Assembly: GCA_029817715.1 (NCBI GenBank)
Contig: JARUPY010000539.1
Span: forward strand, 5,741,501 to 5,805,500
Source of the DNA: Melastoma dodecandrum
Taxonomy: Eukaryota; Streptophyta; Magnoliopsida; Myrtales; Melastomataceae
Length of the DNA stretch: 64,000 bases
Direction: 5' to 3'
The position numbers and the translations under genes were made by a program. The notes under the pieces are model-generated. The model was not told the DNA's origin. It was given only the letters and a program-made list of their open reading frames with translations, and did not search any database. Positions within the stretch are counted from its first letter, which is position 1; each line of letters opens with the position of its first letter. Below, in pieces: positions 43,641 through 55,377 of this stretch.

Positions 43641-44450
43641 TCACGGCCAGTGACGGAGCTTGGAAAGCATCTCGATTTTAGTTTGGAATTCATGCACACC
43701 TTGCTTGGACAGCGGGTTAGCCCGCTTGGTAGCAACTTTGGCAGCGCCGCCATCAATTTCTCCCTTGTAAACTTTTCTGAATCCTCCCACACCAAGGAGC
43801 AGGGTGTCGTTGAAGTTCTTTGTCGCAGATTTAATCTCGGCAAACGAGAAATGGCGACAGAGGTTCGATGGGAGGGAGGATGCATAACTACCAGTTGTGT
43901 TTGTCTTGGCGGAACCTGCAGAGTGCGAGTTCCCATAGAGTGAAACGGGAAGCCAAGCAGATGGGCCATACCTTCTTGATTCCTTCCCGTACTTTCGGCC
44001 ACGGCAAGAAAGAACAACCAAAAAGCCAATCACTACTGCCAAGGTGCCACCGGCAACACCTCCGAAGATTATTGCAACTCTGTTCGGAGATTTACCTTGC
44101 TTCTTAACCGGAGATGGGTCAACCATCGGCTGTTTGGGAGCTGGAAGAGGATTCGGACCTGCAAGATTGCTAGTCGAGTCATTCACCTTAAAAATCTCCA
44201 GCCCGTTCAGAATCGCATCGTAATATTGAGATAGCTGAGCCATATAAGGATGAAGAGCGAGCCACAGATCTTGCTGGGGACTCCCATTGGGCACGGACAC
44301 CACATAGTTCTTGTATAATGGCTTTAGATTTCCTCCAGCCCACCCAGCCACATCGGCCTGTGATTCCGCAGTTCGGTTGCCGATGTAGATAGAGAACATC
44401 CTTTGGTTTATCTTAACTATGAGATCTGAAATCTCACAGAAGTGCAACCT
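43641..44450 (-). pseudogene. FERONIA-like receptor kinase, internal fragment
   Basis: This encodes the region around the membrane of a CrRLK1L receptor close to [26 protein letters not shown], the end of the malectin-like domain (QQDLWLALHP, LNGLEIFKVND), a transmembrane stretch (VAIIFGGVAGGTLAVVIGFL), the conserved SLYGNSHSAGSAKTNTTGSY, and the start of the kinase (CRHFSFAEIKSATKNF). The glycine loop reads GVGGFRKVYKGEID where the family has GFGKVY. The lysine region reads KVATKRANP rather than VAIKRGNP. Similarity stops at MLSKLRH, about 43650, followed by a stop. Most of the ectodomain and most of the kinase are absent. The 5' end joins the SAM synthetase fragment. Confidence 0.88.
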
Positions 44451-44902
44451 CTGTAAGCTTCGTCCCGAGCTTCGTAGCCAGGACATGCGTCAACGGCATC
44501 AGCTCAGGGGTCTCATCGGTGGCGTAACCAAACATATGTCCCTGGTCCCCCGCGCTAATCTCCTCAGGCTTCTTCGCGAGGTGTCCATGAACACCCTGCG
44601 TGATATCAGGGCTCTGTTGTTCGATATTAACGAGGACCTTGCAGTTATCCGCATCGAGCCCCACGTCGGGGGACGATCCCCCTGCAGGTGTCGCGGGCGA
44701 TCTTCTCATAGTCGACCTTAGCCTTGGTGGTGATCTCCCCAAAGACCATGACCATGTTGGTCTTGGTACAAGTCTCACAGGCGACCTTACTCTCGGGGTT
44801 CTGCACAAGACAAGCATCGAGGATGTCGTCGGAAACGTGATCGCAGATCTTGTCAGGATGGCCTTCGTTGACGGACTCCTACGTAAAGAGGAAGGTGTCC
44901 AT
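44447..44902 (-). pseudogene. S-adenosylmethionine synthetase, 5' fragment
   Basis: It starts at an ATG (44902) with MDTFLFT, then a TAG where the family continues with [14 protein letters not shown]. Recognisable downstream: [31 protein letters not shown], then, after a frameshifting deletion, [53 protein letters not shown]. It ends at LTEV, where it passes directly into FERONIA sequence. The intact enzyme makes S-adenosylmethionine from ATP and methionine. This copy lacks most of the catalytic residues and has an early stop. Confidence 0.88.
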
Positions 44903-45840
44903 TGGGGGAGGGAAGGAGGATCCGCTACTGCTGCCATGGAAACCTGGCCATGGCTCGTTTCCTCGGGAGTTTGCCTCCAGGTAGAGCAAACCATGTCCCA
45001 TTGTAAGATAGCGCACTTGTACTCCCTCATATTCTTTAAGTGAAAGACCATCGTATAAGGAGCAACATATCCCTAAGCAACTCCTAGGATGATGCGGTGG
45101 CGCCACACTTGATAATCTTTCCTTGTGATTGATTCAAGGAGCCACGAGATTGGTTGATCATTCTTCCCGTGGATTGTATCTAGATTAATTCTCCGTTCGA
45201 GCTTCCTGATTGCTGGATGGCCTGCCCCAGTTCCAACATCCGCTGCATTCGGAGTTCTTCAAATCAAACTGTGCATCCCGAAAACCATTCTCGCAACTCC
45301 TCGTACTTAGCTTTGCAAGGCTATATTGCAATTCCAAATCTCCACCACCGAGGACGATAGTGTCGTGGACGCCGCGGTTACGGATTGCGAAAAACAAAAA
45401 AAGTAAACAAGAATCAAGATAGATAAATTAATCTAATTAAACAGAAATAAAGGAAAGAATTTACCGGATCGTCGCATAGCATAAGTCGCGGACGGAGGGG
45501 TCGAACGTCTACTTTCCAGGAGAGACGAGTTGGTGGCCGTGTCGATGGATGACGGGAGCTCGGCCGATAGGAATATAACTTGATGCAATTTCTATCGAGA
45601 AAATCGAGAAGAAAGCATTACCTTTTAGACGACGAAATCTCGATTTCACTTCAAGCGTTCTTTTCTTCTCCGTGTGTCTCTATGTCTTTCTGAATATCTT
45701 TCTCAGTAACTATTTATTTTTTATCGATCATTTTTATGATTTTTCTAGATTTTGTGGATTTTTATTGATCTTTTGATGATTTTTTAATTATTTTATTGAT
45801 TTCCGAAAGATTTACATTTTTTTAGTGTTTTATGAAGATT

Positions 45841-45873
<33 letters not shown>

Positions 45874-46207
45874 ATTTTTTTTGTGATTTTTTGTAAAAAA
45901 ATTGGGTTATAACATTCGTACAGTTGTTAGATGGTTAGGTTCTCATGTGCGTCTTTGTATATTGGTTCCCATATAAAGTGAATAATGTAAAGCCCTCCGA
46001 ATTAGTGTGCCGCCCTGCGATGACGACTGCTAGCGATTTTGCCAAAATATGGGGAAGGACTTATCAGAAAGGAGAGAAAGGATGCAGATGGTCTTTAATC
46101 CTTCCTTAACATCAAATTAAGGAAAACAGAGGCCTAATAGCTCCACACTTGTGGACCACTTAAAACAACCCGACTCAGCTTCCCACGGCATGAGGATTCC
46201 TTGACAT
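44903..46207. other. Intergenic stretch downstream of Rubisco activase
   Basis: No gene recognised. An open frame on the minus strand at 45185-45397, with LRMQRM-like sequence in another frame, may be a decayed gene, but I cannot assign it. 45700-45900 is very AT-rich ('tttttattt' repeats). Confidence 0.45.
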
Positions 46208-47969
46208 CTATTTAAAGGACGCTACTCTGTCAATGTCATCCTGGTTGGCATCACCAAGAGCTGCCTCATTCAAGTACTTGTCGGCCAACTGGACTCTCTT
46301 CACGTTCTCCTGCTCCTGCACGAGCATGTTTCCGTACTCCAGGAGTTTTTCCAAGGTCATCTTGGGCTGCTCGAAGGTTGGCGGACCTTCCTTGGAGTTC
46401 ACGAGCTTCTTCCCAACCATTTCGACTCCAACACTGGAAACCCACTTCCTCACTTCATCATCATAGACCCGAGCCCTAAGGGCACCGAAGAAGTCTGCAA
46501 GAGCAGTCGGTGTTATTCAATCCATGTCAACAAACAAGTAAAATGTCAAACATCGAGATTTCTGCTCAGGGCGAGTATACGCACCAATGGATTGGCCAGG
46601 GAATGTGTCGACGAGTTTGACAATGTGATCTGGAGGGACATTGTCGCTCCTGAAGATTCCGGTGCAGACACCAATACGGTCATCCCGAGTGGGAGCCCAG
46701 TAGAATTTCTCCATACGACCGTCACGGATGAGAGGGGCGTACAGTGTGGAGAAATCGTTTCCAGTGACGATTATTGGAACTCGGGGGTTCTCCTCCTTGT
46801 TGTACATGCCAGGGAGCTGGACATTGGTTGGGTTATCAGCGATGTTCATGAGGGTGGCATTCACCATCTGGTTGTTTACGGTGTATTGAGTGGTCCCGCC
46901 AAGCCTTCCGGCACCCGCATCCAGATCATTGATAAAGAGGCAGCACATTTTCCCCTTCTTGATGATGTCGGCCGCCTCACGGTATCTCTGCCTGATCAAC
47001 TTTGCGGGCTCACCAGCGTTTCCACTTTCCAATTCTCCGGCGCTCATCACGATTGGGCTATAAACAGACAAAAAAGAAAGAAAAAGATGTCACTATGACC
47101 ACAAACTAATCAGAGTAAAAGATGAAACCAGCAGATCGTAGGGAGTGACCGACTTGATTCCCATCTTGCGGAAGACGAGCTCGCACTGGAAGGATTTTCC
47201 CTGACCTTTGCCGCCCCAAATACCCAAGATAAGAGGTACCTGTCATGAATCAAGGGGATCCAACGTATTACACTCCCCTGCTAAACAACATCTAAAGTAT
47301 ACTTGGGACTGCACCTAGCTCGAACCTTGATGTTAGGAAGGTTCAGGAAGTTCTTGGTGATGTGAACGACAAGCTTATCCATGAAAGCGGGGGCGATGTA
47401 GAATCCGTCCATGTTGTTGTCAAGGCCATACCTGAAAGAAGATGGATCACGACAATCAGTGCAAACTGGGATATTTAAAGTGAATGGGCGATCCAGTTGT
47501 TGGCTGTGATTACTTACTCTCGGAGACCTTGGCTGATGTACTCGTAAGAGGTCAGGACGGCGTAGTGGGTCCCTGCGTCCATGGGAGCCTGGAAGAGGGA
47601 GTCTACCATGCCCTTTCCTCTGGTAATGTCCTGTTGGTCATCTGAAGTATCGTAGGCAAGACCTCTCCACCTGTCCTTGCTCGTCTGCTTCTCCTCATCG
47701 ACCTCAGCTGCCACCCTGAAGCTTCCAGACGAGACCCTCGGATAGACGAATCTGGAGCCGACCTTCTTCACACTGCTCCCAAAGAATGCTGAGTTCAGGA
47801 CCGAGCCACTGGAGCTCATCTTTTTCACGCTCAACTGCAAATAACATTTCGACTGCGATCATCAAGCGGGTTCATGTTACGGGAAATAGCTCAAGAAAAC
47901 CAGTAATAATGTCTGCATTGCCATCAGTACCGAGTTGACAGTTCCAACGGGGGAAAATGTGGTGGCCAT
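46208..47969 (-). CDS. RCA: Rubisco activase, short (beta-type) form
   Basis: Six coding exons on the minus strand: 47969-47931, 47834-47518, 47431-47326, 47239-47154, 47057-46585 and 46494-46208. All introns are GT-AG, phases agree, and the total is 1,308 nt for 435 residues. It is a AAA+ ATPase of the chloroplast stroma that frees inhibited Rubisco active sites of sugar phosphates. The transit peptide starts [13 protein letters not shown]. Mature features: [20 protein letters not shown]; Walker A GGKGQGKS at 163-170; Walker B LFINDLD at 223-229; [37 protein letters not shown]. It ends [11 protein letters not shown] without the cysteine-bearing C-terminal extension of the redox-regulated alpha form. 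The frame is intact. Confidence 0.95.
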
Positions 47970-48088
47970 GGCTAATGTATCACAAAAGTCCTGCCGAATT
48001 GGACACGAGAACCTCACACCCTCAGCTGTTATTCTGGGAACCCTCAGTGCTCCTTGGGCAAGTGATCGAACAGTTGTGCAGAGCCCAC

Positions 48089-48101
48089 TATAATAAATAG
48101 G
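48089..48101 (-). promoter_or_regulatory. Candidate TATA element of Rubisco activase
   Basis: On the minus strand this reads CTATTTATTATAG, about 120 bases before the ATG at 47969. It is the only AT-rich TATA-like motif in a suitable position. I saw no clear I-box or G-box next to it. Confidence 0.4.
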
Positions 48102-50860
48102 ATGTGCCCCAGAGACAAACAAACAGATTATGACCACACAGTTTGGGATTGGTAGAGGGGCGGTGTCTTCTTTTGGATTTGCAGTGGTACTAACTGGGGG
48201 ATGTTCAAGAAGTTTCCAGGGCTTCGGGCGAGAGAGTTCTAGGCAGAGCTCGAAGCTCCAATCCCATCCACAAGAGCTTTGCTTCCGTTGGGTCGCTGGG
48301 GGCTTCTTTTCGAATTTCCAACTAAAACAACGAGTGGATGGCAGATGATAGCGCAAATTTGGGCCTCTTAAATCTCAAGCGAAAATGACAAGACTTCAAG
48401 TTTCTGCCCATCTCCATTCGTCTCGTTAGTGCAGAAGATCAGCACAAGTCGGGACCACTGCCCATCCAGATTGGACCTCCTGAATCTTCCGGAGGAAACC
48501 GCGGATTGACCCCAAGAGGATTTACAGTTAAAACAGTTGGTTTACTTCGTGGTTGGAGCGGAGCTCAGTGGCCTCGGCCTCTGTGTTGTTGGCCGTGCCA
48601 AGTCGGCTTCTCGTAATTGGGCCCGTAGGCCGGCTCATTCCAGATCTGACAGTGTCGAAGGGATGCTGATGGTTTTGTATATAGTCCACATGCCCACATG
48701 CTTACAAAAACATGGAAAATTCATTCCGGCGGATCCTAAGCGAGAGAAGTGTTAAAAGGTTGCCACTATCAAGTCTCGAGAAAAGAGTACGGTCTTATAT
48801 ATAAGTCTAAGCGGACTACTCCATTTACTGTCAATGACTTTAGAGTTGAATTCGCCGAATTTGATATTTGAGTCGGTCCGATATTACTATCAAAGCTTTA
48901 GATCTAGCAACCACGCTAGATTAAAATCATAGAGAAATAATATTTGTGATTTGATCAAGTTTATACCGTTGCCTTATTGGCTATGCAAAATATTTTGCTC
49001 TACTTTGTTTATCCCACCTTTGTTCTTACTCCACCTCACGGGGTTAATATTTGTATCATATTTTTTATCACGTTAAAATTTAATAAACTCGATTATGCTT
49101 CATTTCGTGTTATTTAGGTTTCAAAAAGTTTCTAATAATATTTAATGTTTCTTAATCATATTTTATTTATGCTTTACCGTAAGAAATCTTAATTATATTT
49201 GTTGTTTTTCAACAAAGATTACAAAAGAATCAGAAAAAAAAGTTAGATGAAAAATTTACTAGAGTGTTGAGATTATATAAAATAGCGAAGAAAAAATTGA
49301 ATTAATTTTTTTAATTATATATTTTTTAAAAAATGAATAATTAATTAAATTTATTATCGTGGTCTGGGGCATGAAAACAGGTCAATATCGGCCGGTCTCT
49401 ATTCCAAGTAGAAACAAATCCCAATTGAAACTTACATAGACTAAGATAATTGCCATTTATTTTTTATGAAAATTTCATTCGTAATAAAGGATAATATGGA
49501 CCTTTTACCAATAAAGGGTGTGCTTTTATAAAAATTGGGTGTGCAAATATCACAAGCCTTATATTTTAGTGCCAAGTTTATATATTTGGACCTAGATTTT
49601 AAATATTATCATATTTTTTTGAATATGTTTGGACCTATATTAGTGCCAATATTATCATATTTTTTTGAATTTTTTTATAATATATTTTAGAAAAATTCGT
49701 AAATAATGATAATTGTCTATCCCATTAAATAATATGCGCAACCTAGTAATATATTTGGGTTAAATGTGGCTTACTAATGATCTAATCCGTAGTTCATCAT
49801 GATAAATAATTTATATTAAAATAATTACAAGCCTAGCGACATCCTCCCCTCATTTAACACAAACTTAAGAGTGAAGAGTCTATTAGGATATCTCTAGCAT
49901 TATCCCCTCACACGATCGATTACTAAACTCTTCCGACACTCATAGCCCACGGTGTTCTTCATCAAACTTCTACGGTACCGGTGTAATTCGCCACTCCTGA
50001 AGTCAGTCGAACAAGCTATAGAGTCTCAACATCTTCGTCGACAAACCTTTTTGAACCTCCGGTTGAAAATCTCCGGAGTATCAATCCATCTCCATTCCAT
50101 ATATCCCGTGAGTATAGAATAAAGAGATTCACGCCTGCTCTCGTGACTAGATATTGTAACCTCACGTGTATTTTAATACGATAAACAAAGTAAAAACGAT
50201 AATGATGTTTTTTTATCGCTCCGACTAATTCGGACTTGACCACCAAAATAGAATGTCTGTCTATGATAAGTGAGTCTTCTAACGTGGGTAGCCATTGGTT
50301 TCGAACTTAAACAAATCCACACACCTTACCTTATGTTGGTAAATGGGTAGTGATGTTTTTCCCATGAAGTTTGTCTATTCCAATTGCTTTTCCATTACGA
50401 GTACAACTACTATGGCCACAAACGTGCCGAGATGGACGCTAGGAAGTGCTCAAGGCCCATACTATAATAAGGTTGAGAGGGCCCAAACTTGTGAATTTTC
50501 GGCCTTCTGCTACCTAACCGTTGTTGTCGAAGGTTCGTGGTGAAACATTAATCTGGAGCGTGTTGCAACGGACCGATCTTTGAAAGAACCATGCCCCATT
50601 CCATGGCTAGAGGTGTCGGGGGGCGGACCTCAGCTTCCTTCAACCCGTGATGTCTCGTCCAGTCGATTCGCCTACATTCTGACCAACAGAACCTTAACCG
50701 AAAACTGTGCAAGTTTTCGTAGATCAGTGGCTTGTTCTGTCTTGCCGGAACCCACCACATTCGTACTGTCATTACTCCCTATCCAGATAAGTGGGTTTCC
50801 GTCGGTGTTAGGATAGGAGATCTCCACTAGTTATATGGTCGTAACCTTTCAGACAGAAGA
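48102..50860. other. Intergenic stretch between Rubisco activase and the PTAC16 homologue
   Basis: This is the region between two divergently transcribed plastid-protein genes. 48950-49750 is very AT-rich. 49830-50300 looks like old repeat DNA. No coding or RNA gene was recognised. Confidence 0.45.
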
Positions 50861-50871
50861 TAAAATACCTC

Positions 50872-50878
50872 CACGTGG
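50872..50878 (+). promoter_or_regulatory. G-box upstream of the PTAC16 homologue
   Basis: CACGTGG, about 150 bases before the ATG at 51030. A reverse CCAAT (attgg) follows at about 50887 and a GATAA nearby. G-boxes are common in promoters of light-regulated plastid-protein genes. That it controls this gene is inferred. Confidence 0.45.
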
Positions 50879-51029
50879 CTCCTCCCCATTGGCCTCTTCC
50901 CGATAACATAGGAAACAAAAAAAAAGGAAGCGAAAAAGTAGAAGTTGAAAGTCCCCCCTCCCCTGGAATTCTGAGCGATGGCTCATGTATTGAACAGAGT
51001 CCCTTGATCGTCCGTTTACACGGAAGTCC

Positions 51030-53061
51030 ATGGCTCCAACGACCCTCACCTCCAACTCCTTCCTCCTAATCCACCCCAGGCTCTGTCATGCCCGATCCCC
51101 CAGGCTCGTTGTATCGGCCAAGAAGTCCCCGCCACAGTCCGAGGACTCTCCCCCTTCTCCTGGCGGCTTCCCTCAATTTAAGTTCGACTTCGGTAAGCTG
51201 CCTGATGTGAAGTCGATGGTGCCCGTCGTGAGCCGGCCTTCCGTGGGGATGTCCTTTAGGAGGAAGGACCCCAGGACCGTGTTTGTCGCGGGCGCTACTG
51301 GGCAGGCCGGCATTCGCATCGCTCAGAGGCTGCTGAGGGAAGGATTCAGCGTAAGGGCGGGCGTCCCTGAGCTTGGTGCCGCTCAGGAATTGGCCCGCCT
51401 TGCTGCTGCTTACAAGGTTAGTGTTCCATAATGACATTACCATTGGGGATGGTGGTGAAGGGTAAATTGGAATTGGGCATAATCTTTGCATTTCGTGGGA
51501 TTGTTTTGGGCCCTTCGAATGATTCCGGAGGACGTTATGCTGATTTTTGCATTCGGCATGTACTAAATCTGTGGAATTTGGACTCCGTCTAACACAGATA
51601 ATCTCCAACGATGAGTCAAGGCGTCTCAATGCCGTCGAATCCACATTCCAGGACGTGGAATCCATTGCCAAGGCCATAGGGAATTCGAGCAAGGTTGTTG
51701 TGACCATTGGCCCTGTAGAGCTTGGACCCTCGGCCGAGGTTACCCCTTCAAACGCCCTCCTGGTGGTCCAGGCTGCGAAGCTAGCTGGGGTGAGCCATAT
51801 TGTAGTCGTCTATGACCGGAACCCTTCCGTCGGATCATCCACCTACAATGTCCTGGATGGGATCTCGACCTTCTTCAGCAACCTGTTCTCACGGACACAG
51901 GCGATGAGCTTGCCCGAGTTCATTCAGGGGCTGGTGGAGGCAGATGTCAGCTACACATTGATTAAGGCTAGCCTGACGGATGATTACGCACCCGAGAGCT
52001 CGTACAATGTGGTCGTGTCGGCAGAAGGGAGCGGCAGCAGCGGTCCTGGAGACTACAAAGTAATGCAATAATGTATGCCATTTGAATCTTTTTCGAACAT
52101 CATGTGTTTGTTGGAACTTAAGCCAGCCTTATTTTGGAAAACAAGAAACTGAAGCCACAGTAGTTAAATAATCTTGACAGCTAATCCATTAACTACATTG
52201 CTCTGCCTTTGTAGGTAGCGAAGTGGCGGATAGCATCACTTGTTGCAGGTGTATTCTCGAACACTGCTGTGGCGGAAAATAAGGTGTGAAACTCTGGCCC
52301 CTTGTGATCCCTGTTCTGTCGCGGAGTTTAGCTATTTCTGTTGTCCGTTCTGCTGCTTTAGCTTTCTTGTAGTGATCGATTTTGATGTGATGCAGGTAGT
52401 CGAAGTGTCTGTGGACCCATCTGCACCCTTGATACCCACCGACGAGCTCTTCAGGTGATTTTTAACCTGATTGTCACATCGAAGTAAAAATGAGCACTAC
52501 AACATAATCAAACTGCAATGTACAAATAGATTCTGAACTGTGGCACCTGAGTTTCTTTTCAGCGCTATTCCTGAGGATGGTAGAAGGAAGGAATACGCTG
52601 AATTGCTTGCAAAGGCCAAAGCCGAGGAGGCACTTTTGGCGGCGGAGAAAGACCAGGAAGCAGCCGATGCAGTCAAGAAGCTAGAGGAGGAGGCAACAGA
52701 GCAAAATGTGAAGACAGCTAATCTGACCGAACAAGCCAAAGAGAATGTAGAAGCCGCCAGGATATCAGTTGAGGGCATATTCGACAAGGCCAAGGGCATC
52801 GGTGCCGGATTCTCGCTAGAAAAACTGAACTTCAATTTCAGTAATGGGGCGAGTGAGCCAGAGGAGAAACCTAAAGTCCAGATCGCCACCGTAAGGGGAC
52901 GAGCCAAGGCGCAGTCGCTGCCTGCAAAGAAGGCAGTTGTCAAGAAACCTAGTCCTCCTCCTAGGAAACCAGTTAAAGAGAAAGTGGAGGAGAAGAAGGA
53001 AGTAAGAAAGGTTTTCGGAGGCCTGTTTCAGCAGGAAACAGTTTATATCGACGACGATTGA
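51030..53061 (+). CDS. PTAC16: PTAC16-like protein of plastid chromosome/thylakoid
   Basis: Five exons: 51030-51416, 51598-52059, 52215-52283, 52396-52454 and 52563-53061. Phases agree and the total is 1,476 nt for 491 residues. It matches plant PTAC16 (plastid transcriptionally active chromosome 16), a membrane-associated plastid protein of uncertain biochemical role. The start MAPTTLTSNSFLLIHPRL is transit-peptide-like. A Rossmann NAD(P)-binding motif FVAGATGQAG lies at about 85-94, followed by an atypical short-chain-dehydrogenase fold (SSKVVVTIGPVE, LLVVQAAKLAGVSHIVVVYD, STYNVLDG). The C-terminal third is a charged, Ala/Glu/Lys-rich helical region (KAKAEEALLAAEKDQEAA), ending VRKVFGGLFQQETVYIDDD, as in the family. 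The frame is intact and the length usual. Confidence 0.93.
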
Positions 53062-53681
53062 GCACTTGAACAACACGCTACACCTCTCTCTGCTACTTCA
53101 CGTCATTTTCGATTCCAAGAGCTGGGGTTGCATTTCTAGCTATTTGTTTAATCCCAATGGCCGGCCTTTACAAACTTGGTGTAGTATCATTGATCGAAAT
53201 GAGACAATCTGTTGATCGTGTAGTTAATATTAATACCAAATCCAAGCAACCGAGCGTCACCTCTCTCAAGTCAAAATCCAACTAAAGCGCCGGCAACTCA
53301 GATAATGATATGCTGAAGTCCATTAAAGCCATGACAAGAATCGATCGACGATGATGCTACTAAAAATATCGCCGAGCGAATAAAAGAAAAGGCGCCCTCG
53401 CGAAAGGTTCGTTCTCGATTTTCTTTTTCTTTTCCTCTCCTGACTTAGTGTAAAACATCAGGCAAGACGACCAGAACTTAACTTTCCATTAGTCCCCAAA
53501 CGAGCAACGATATAAAAAAATATTACTCATCAATAGAATTTTTAATAGCAAAAACCTCCTTCACAAGAAACCATTGAGATGCAATTTTAAAAATGCTTGA
53601 TAGCGTGCTTGGAGAAGTAATAAACTTGCGTATCCTCCCGATGAACACATTCTTGTAATGTTAGAGTCAACTGAATTTGTT
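53062..53681. other. 3' flank of the PTAC16 homologue, nothing further recognised
   Basis: Probable 3' untranslated region to about 53240, then unassigned DNA up to the plastid insertion. Confidence 0.5.
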
Positions 53682-54062
53682 GTCTCATGTTTGCTTTTCG
53701 TGAAAAGATGCCAATTGAAGTAGAGGGTTTCTTCAAACGACAAGGAGCTGGGTCAATTATTCAATTAAATGATATTGAGCATAATTCCTATCTCTTCTCG
53801 AGAAACAAGTGGAGTATTTTTTTTCCTTTACAAAATTGTGCTCAATTCTATATGGGGCAATTTCGATCTTCGTTAGTTGGGAGACAAATTTGCATGGGAT
53901 TTTATTAGCAACATATAGAGAGAGAATTGGTAAACAAGGATCATTTTCTTTATTAAGCTATGAAAAGGATTGTCAAATATTCAATATGATTCTAGTAGAT
54001 CTAGTTTCATTCAAGTACCAGATTCTAGCTAATTAAAAAGATCTTTGTTTGATCAATCTAGT
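53682..54062 (+). pseudogene. Plastid ycf2 fragment in the nuclear genome (NUPT)
   Basis: This reads as a piece of chloroplast ycf2: [20 protein letters not shown], then [30 protein letters not shown], and in later frames the region ending 'tagatctagtttcattcaag' and 'ccagattctagctaattaaa'. Similarity at both protein and DNA level points to a direct plastid DNA transfer. Deletions and frameshifts interrupt it, including after GQFR and in the WIWLDN area. It has no function. Confidence 0.85.
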
Positions 54063-54134
54063 ATGTTTTCAAATAATGTTAATCGAAAAACAAATTCTCT
54101 AAACAGGGTAGATTGTTTCAGAATTCCAAAATAA

Positions 54135-54275
54135 TGTCTCGAAGTCGAACTTTGTAAATTCGATTTTGCTCAAGAAAGAAGTCGAACATATAAAGTTTAA
54201 CTTATGTCTTGAAGTCGAACATTATAAATTCGATTTTGCCTAAGAAGGAAGTCGAACTTATAAAGTTGACTTTTA
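54135..54275. repeat. Two tandem copies of a 70-bp unit
   Basis: A unit beginning 'tgtctcgaagtcgaacttt' at 54135 repeats at 54205 as 'tgtcttgaagtcgaacatt'. Each copy contains 'aattcgattttgc' and 'gaagtcgaac' again, so there is a shorter repeat inside. Part of the same motif style occurs at 1767-1930. Confidence 0.7.
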
Positions 54276-54361
54276 AAAGATCTTCTTAAAGAAGTCAAAC
54301 TTTATATATTGGATTCCAAAATAAATAAATAAATAAATAAATAATGAGGTCAAATTTATAA

Positions 54362-55352
54362 GGCCAAATTAACAAACCTATCATGTAGTATACTCATATT
54401 TTTCGATCTATCCCGTTCTTTGAAACGCTTCGAAACCATATATGTACTTACTCCGTTATATCAAATTCATCCTTCAAATAACGACGTCTTACGTGTTGTC
54501 CCTGTTGGCACAAACGATGGTACACATCAGTCTTCTCCATGGCCAAATTAACAAATTTATCATGTATTATACCAATTTTTTTCGATCTATCCCGTTCTTT
54601 GAAACGCTTTGAAACCATATCCGTACTTACTCCGTTATATTAAATACATCCTTAGTTAGTGTTGTAAATAACGACGTCTTACGTGTCATCCTTCTTGGCA
54701 CAAACGGCATTAACACACCTCTGTTTCTACGACATGGCAGAAACGACACACGTAAAGCCAATGTGCCAAAAAAAAGTCTGATGTGGAGCCAGGGTGTCAA
54801 AAGTAGGACCATCCCCTTATTACCTCATCAGAATTGACCCAAAAGCCCAAATTTCCCTTATTATCTCGTCAAAAGTAGGTCACTCCCCTGGGCTGCACAT
54901 CAGACTTTCTTGGCCACGTCAGCTTCACGTGTGTCATTTCTGCCATGTCGTATAAATGGAGGTATACTAACGTCGTTTGTGCCAATATGGATGACACGCA
55001 TGACGTCGTTATTTGCAATACTAACTGAGGATGTATTTAATATAACGGAGTAAGTACAAATATAGTTTCAAAGCGTTTCAAAGAAAATGATAGATCGGAA
55101 AAAATGGGTATAGTACAAATTTGCTTTTCAAAGCGTTTCATGATAAATTTGCTAATTTGACCTTGGAGAAGAGGGATGTGTAACTCCGTTTGTGCCAACA
55201 AGGATGACACGTAGGACGTCGTTATTTGCAACATTAACGGAGGATGGATTTGATATAACGGAGTAAGTACATATATGGTTTCGAAATGTTTCAAAGAACG
55301 GGATAGATCAGAAAAAATGGGTATAATACACGATAGATTTGCTAATTTGGCC
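54362..55352. mobile_element. Foldback element: about 1 kb inverted repeat with duplicated subunits
   Basis: The left arm (54362 to about 54800) and right arm (about 54885 to 55352) are imperfect reverse complements with a loop of roughly 80 bases. The ends are GGCCAAATTA and its complement TAATTTGGCC. Within the left arm a unit starting 'ggccaaattaacaaa' repeats at 54541 (179-bp period); the right arm mirrors this. Shared blocks include 'tacttactccgttatat' and 'aataacgacgtc'. Flanks share only AATTTA, so the target duplication is unclear. It is non-coding, with the structure of a foldback or MULE-derived transposon. Confidence 0.75.
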
Positions 55353-55377
55353 AATTTAGTCCTTCCGAGGACACCCA

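Noticed and set aside
45185..45397. Minus-strand frame near the Rubisco activase 3' end
   Set aside because: A possible decayed gene, but no family recognised and the frame is short.
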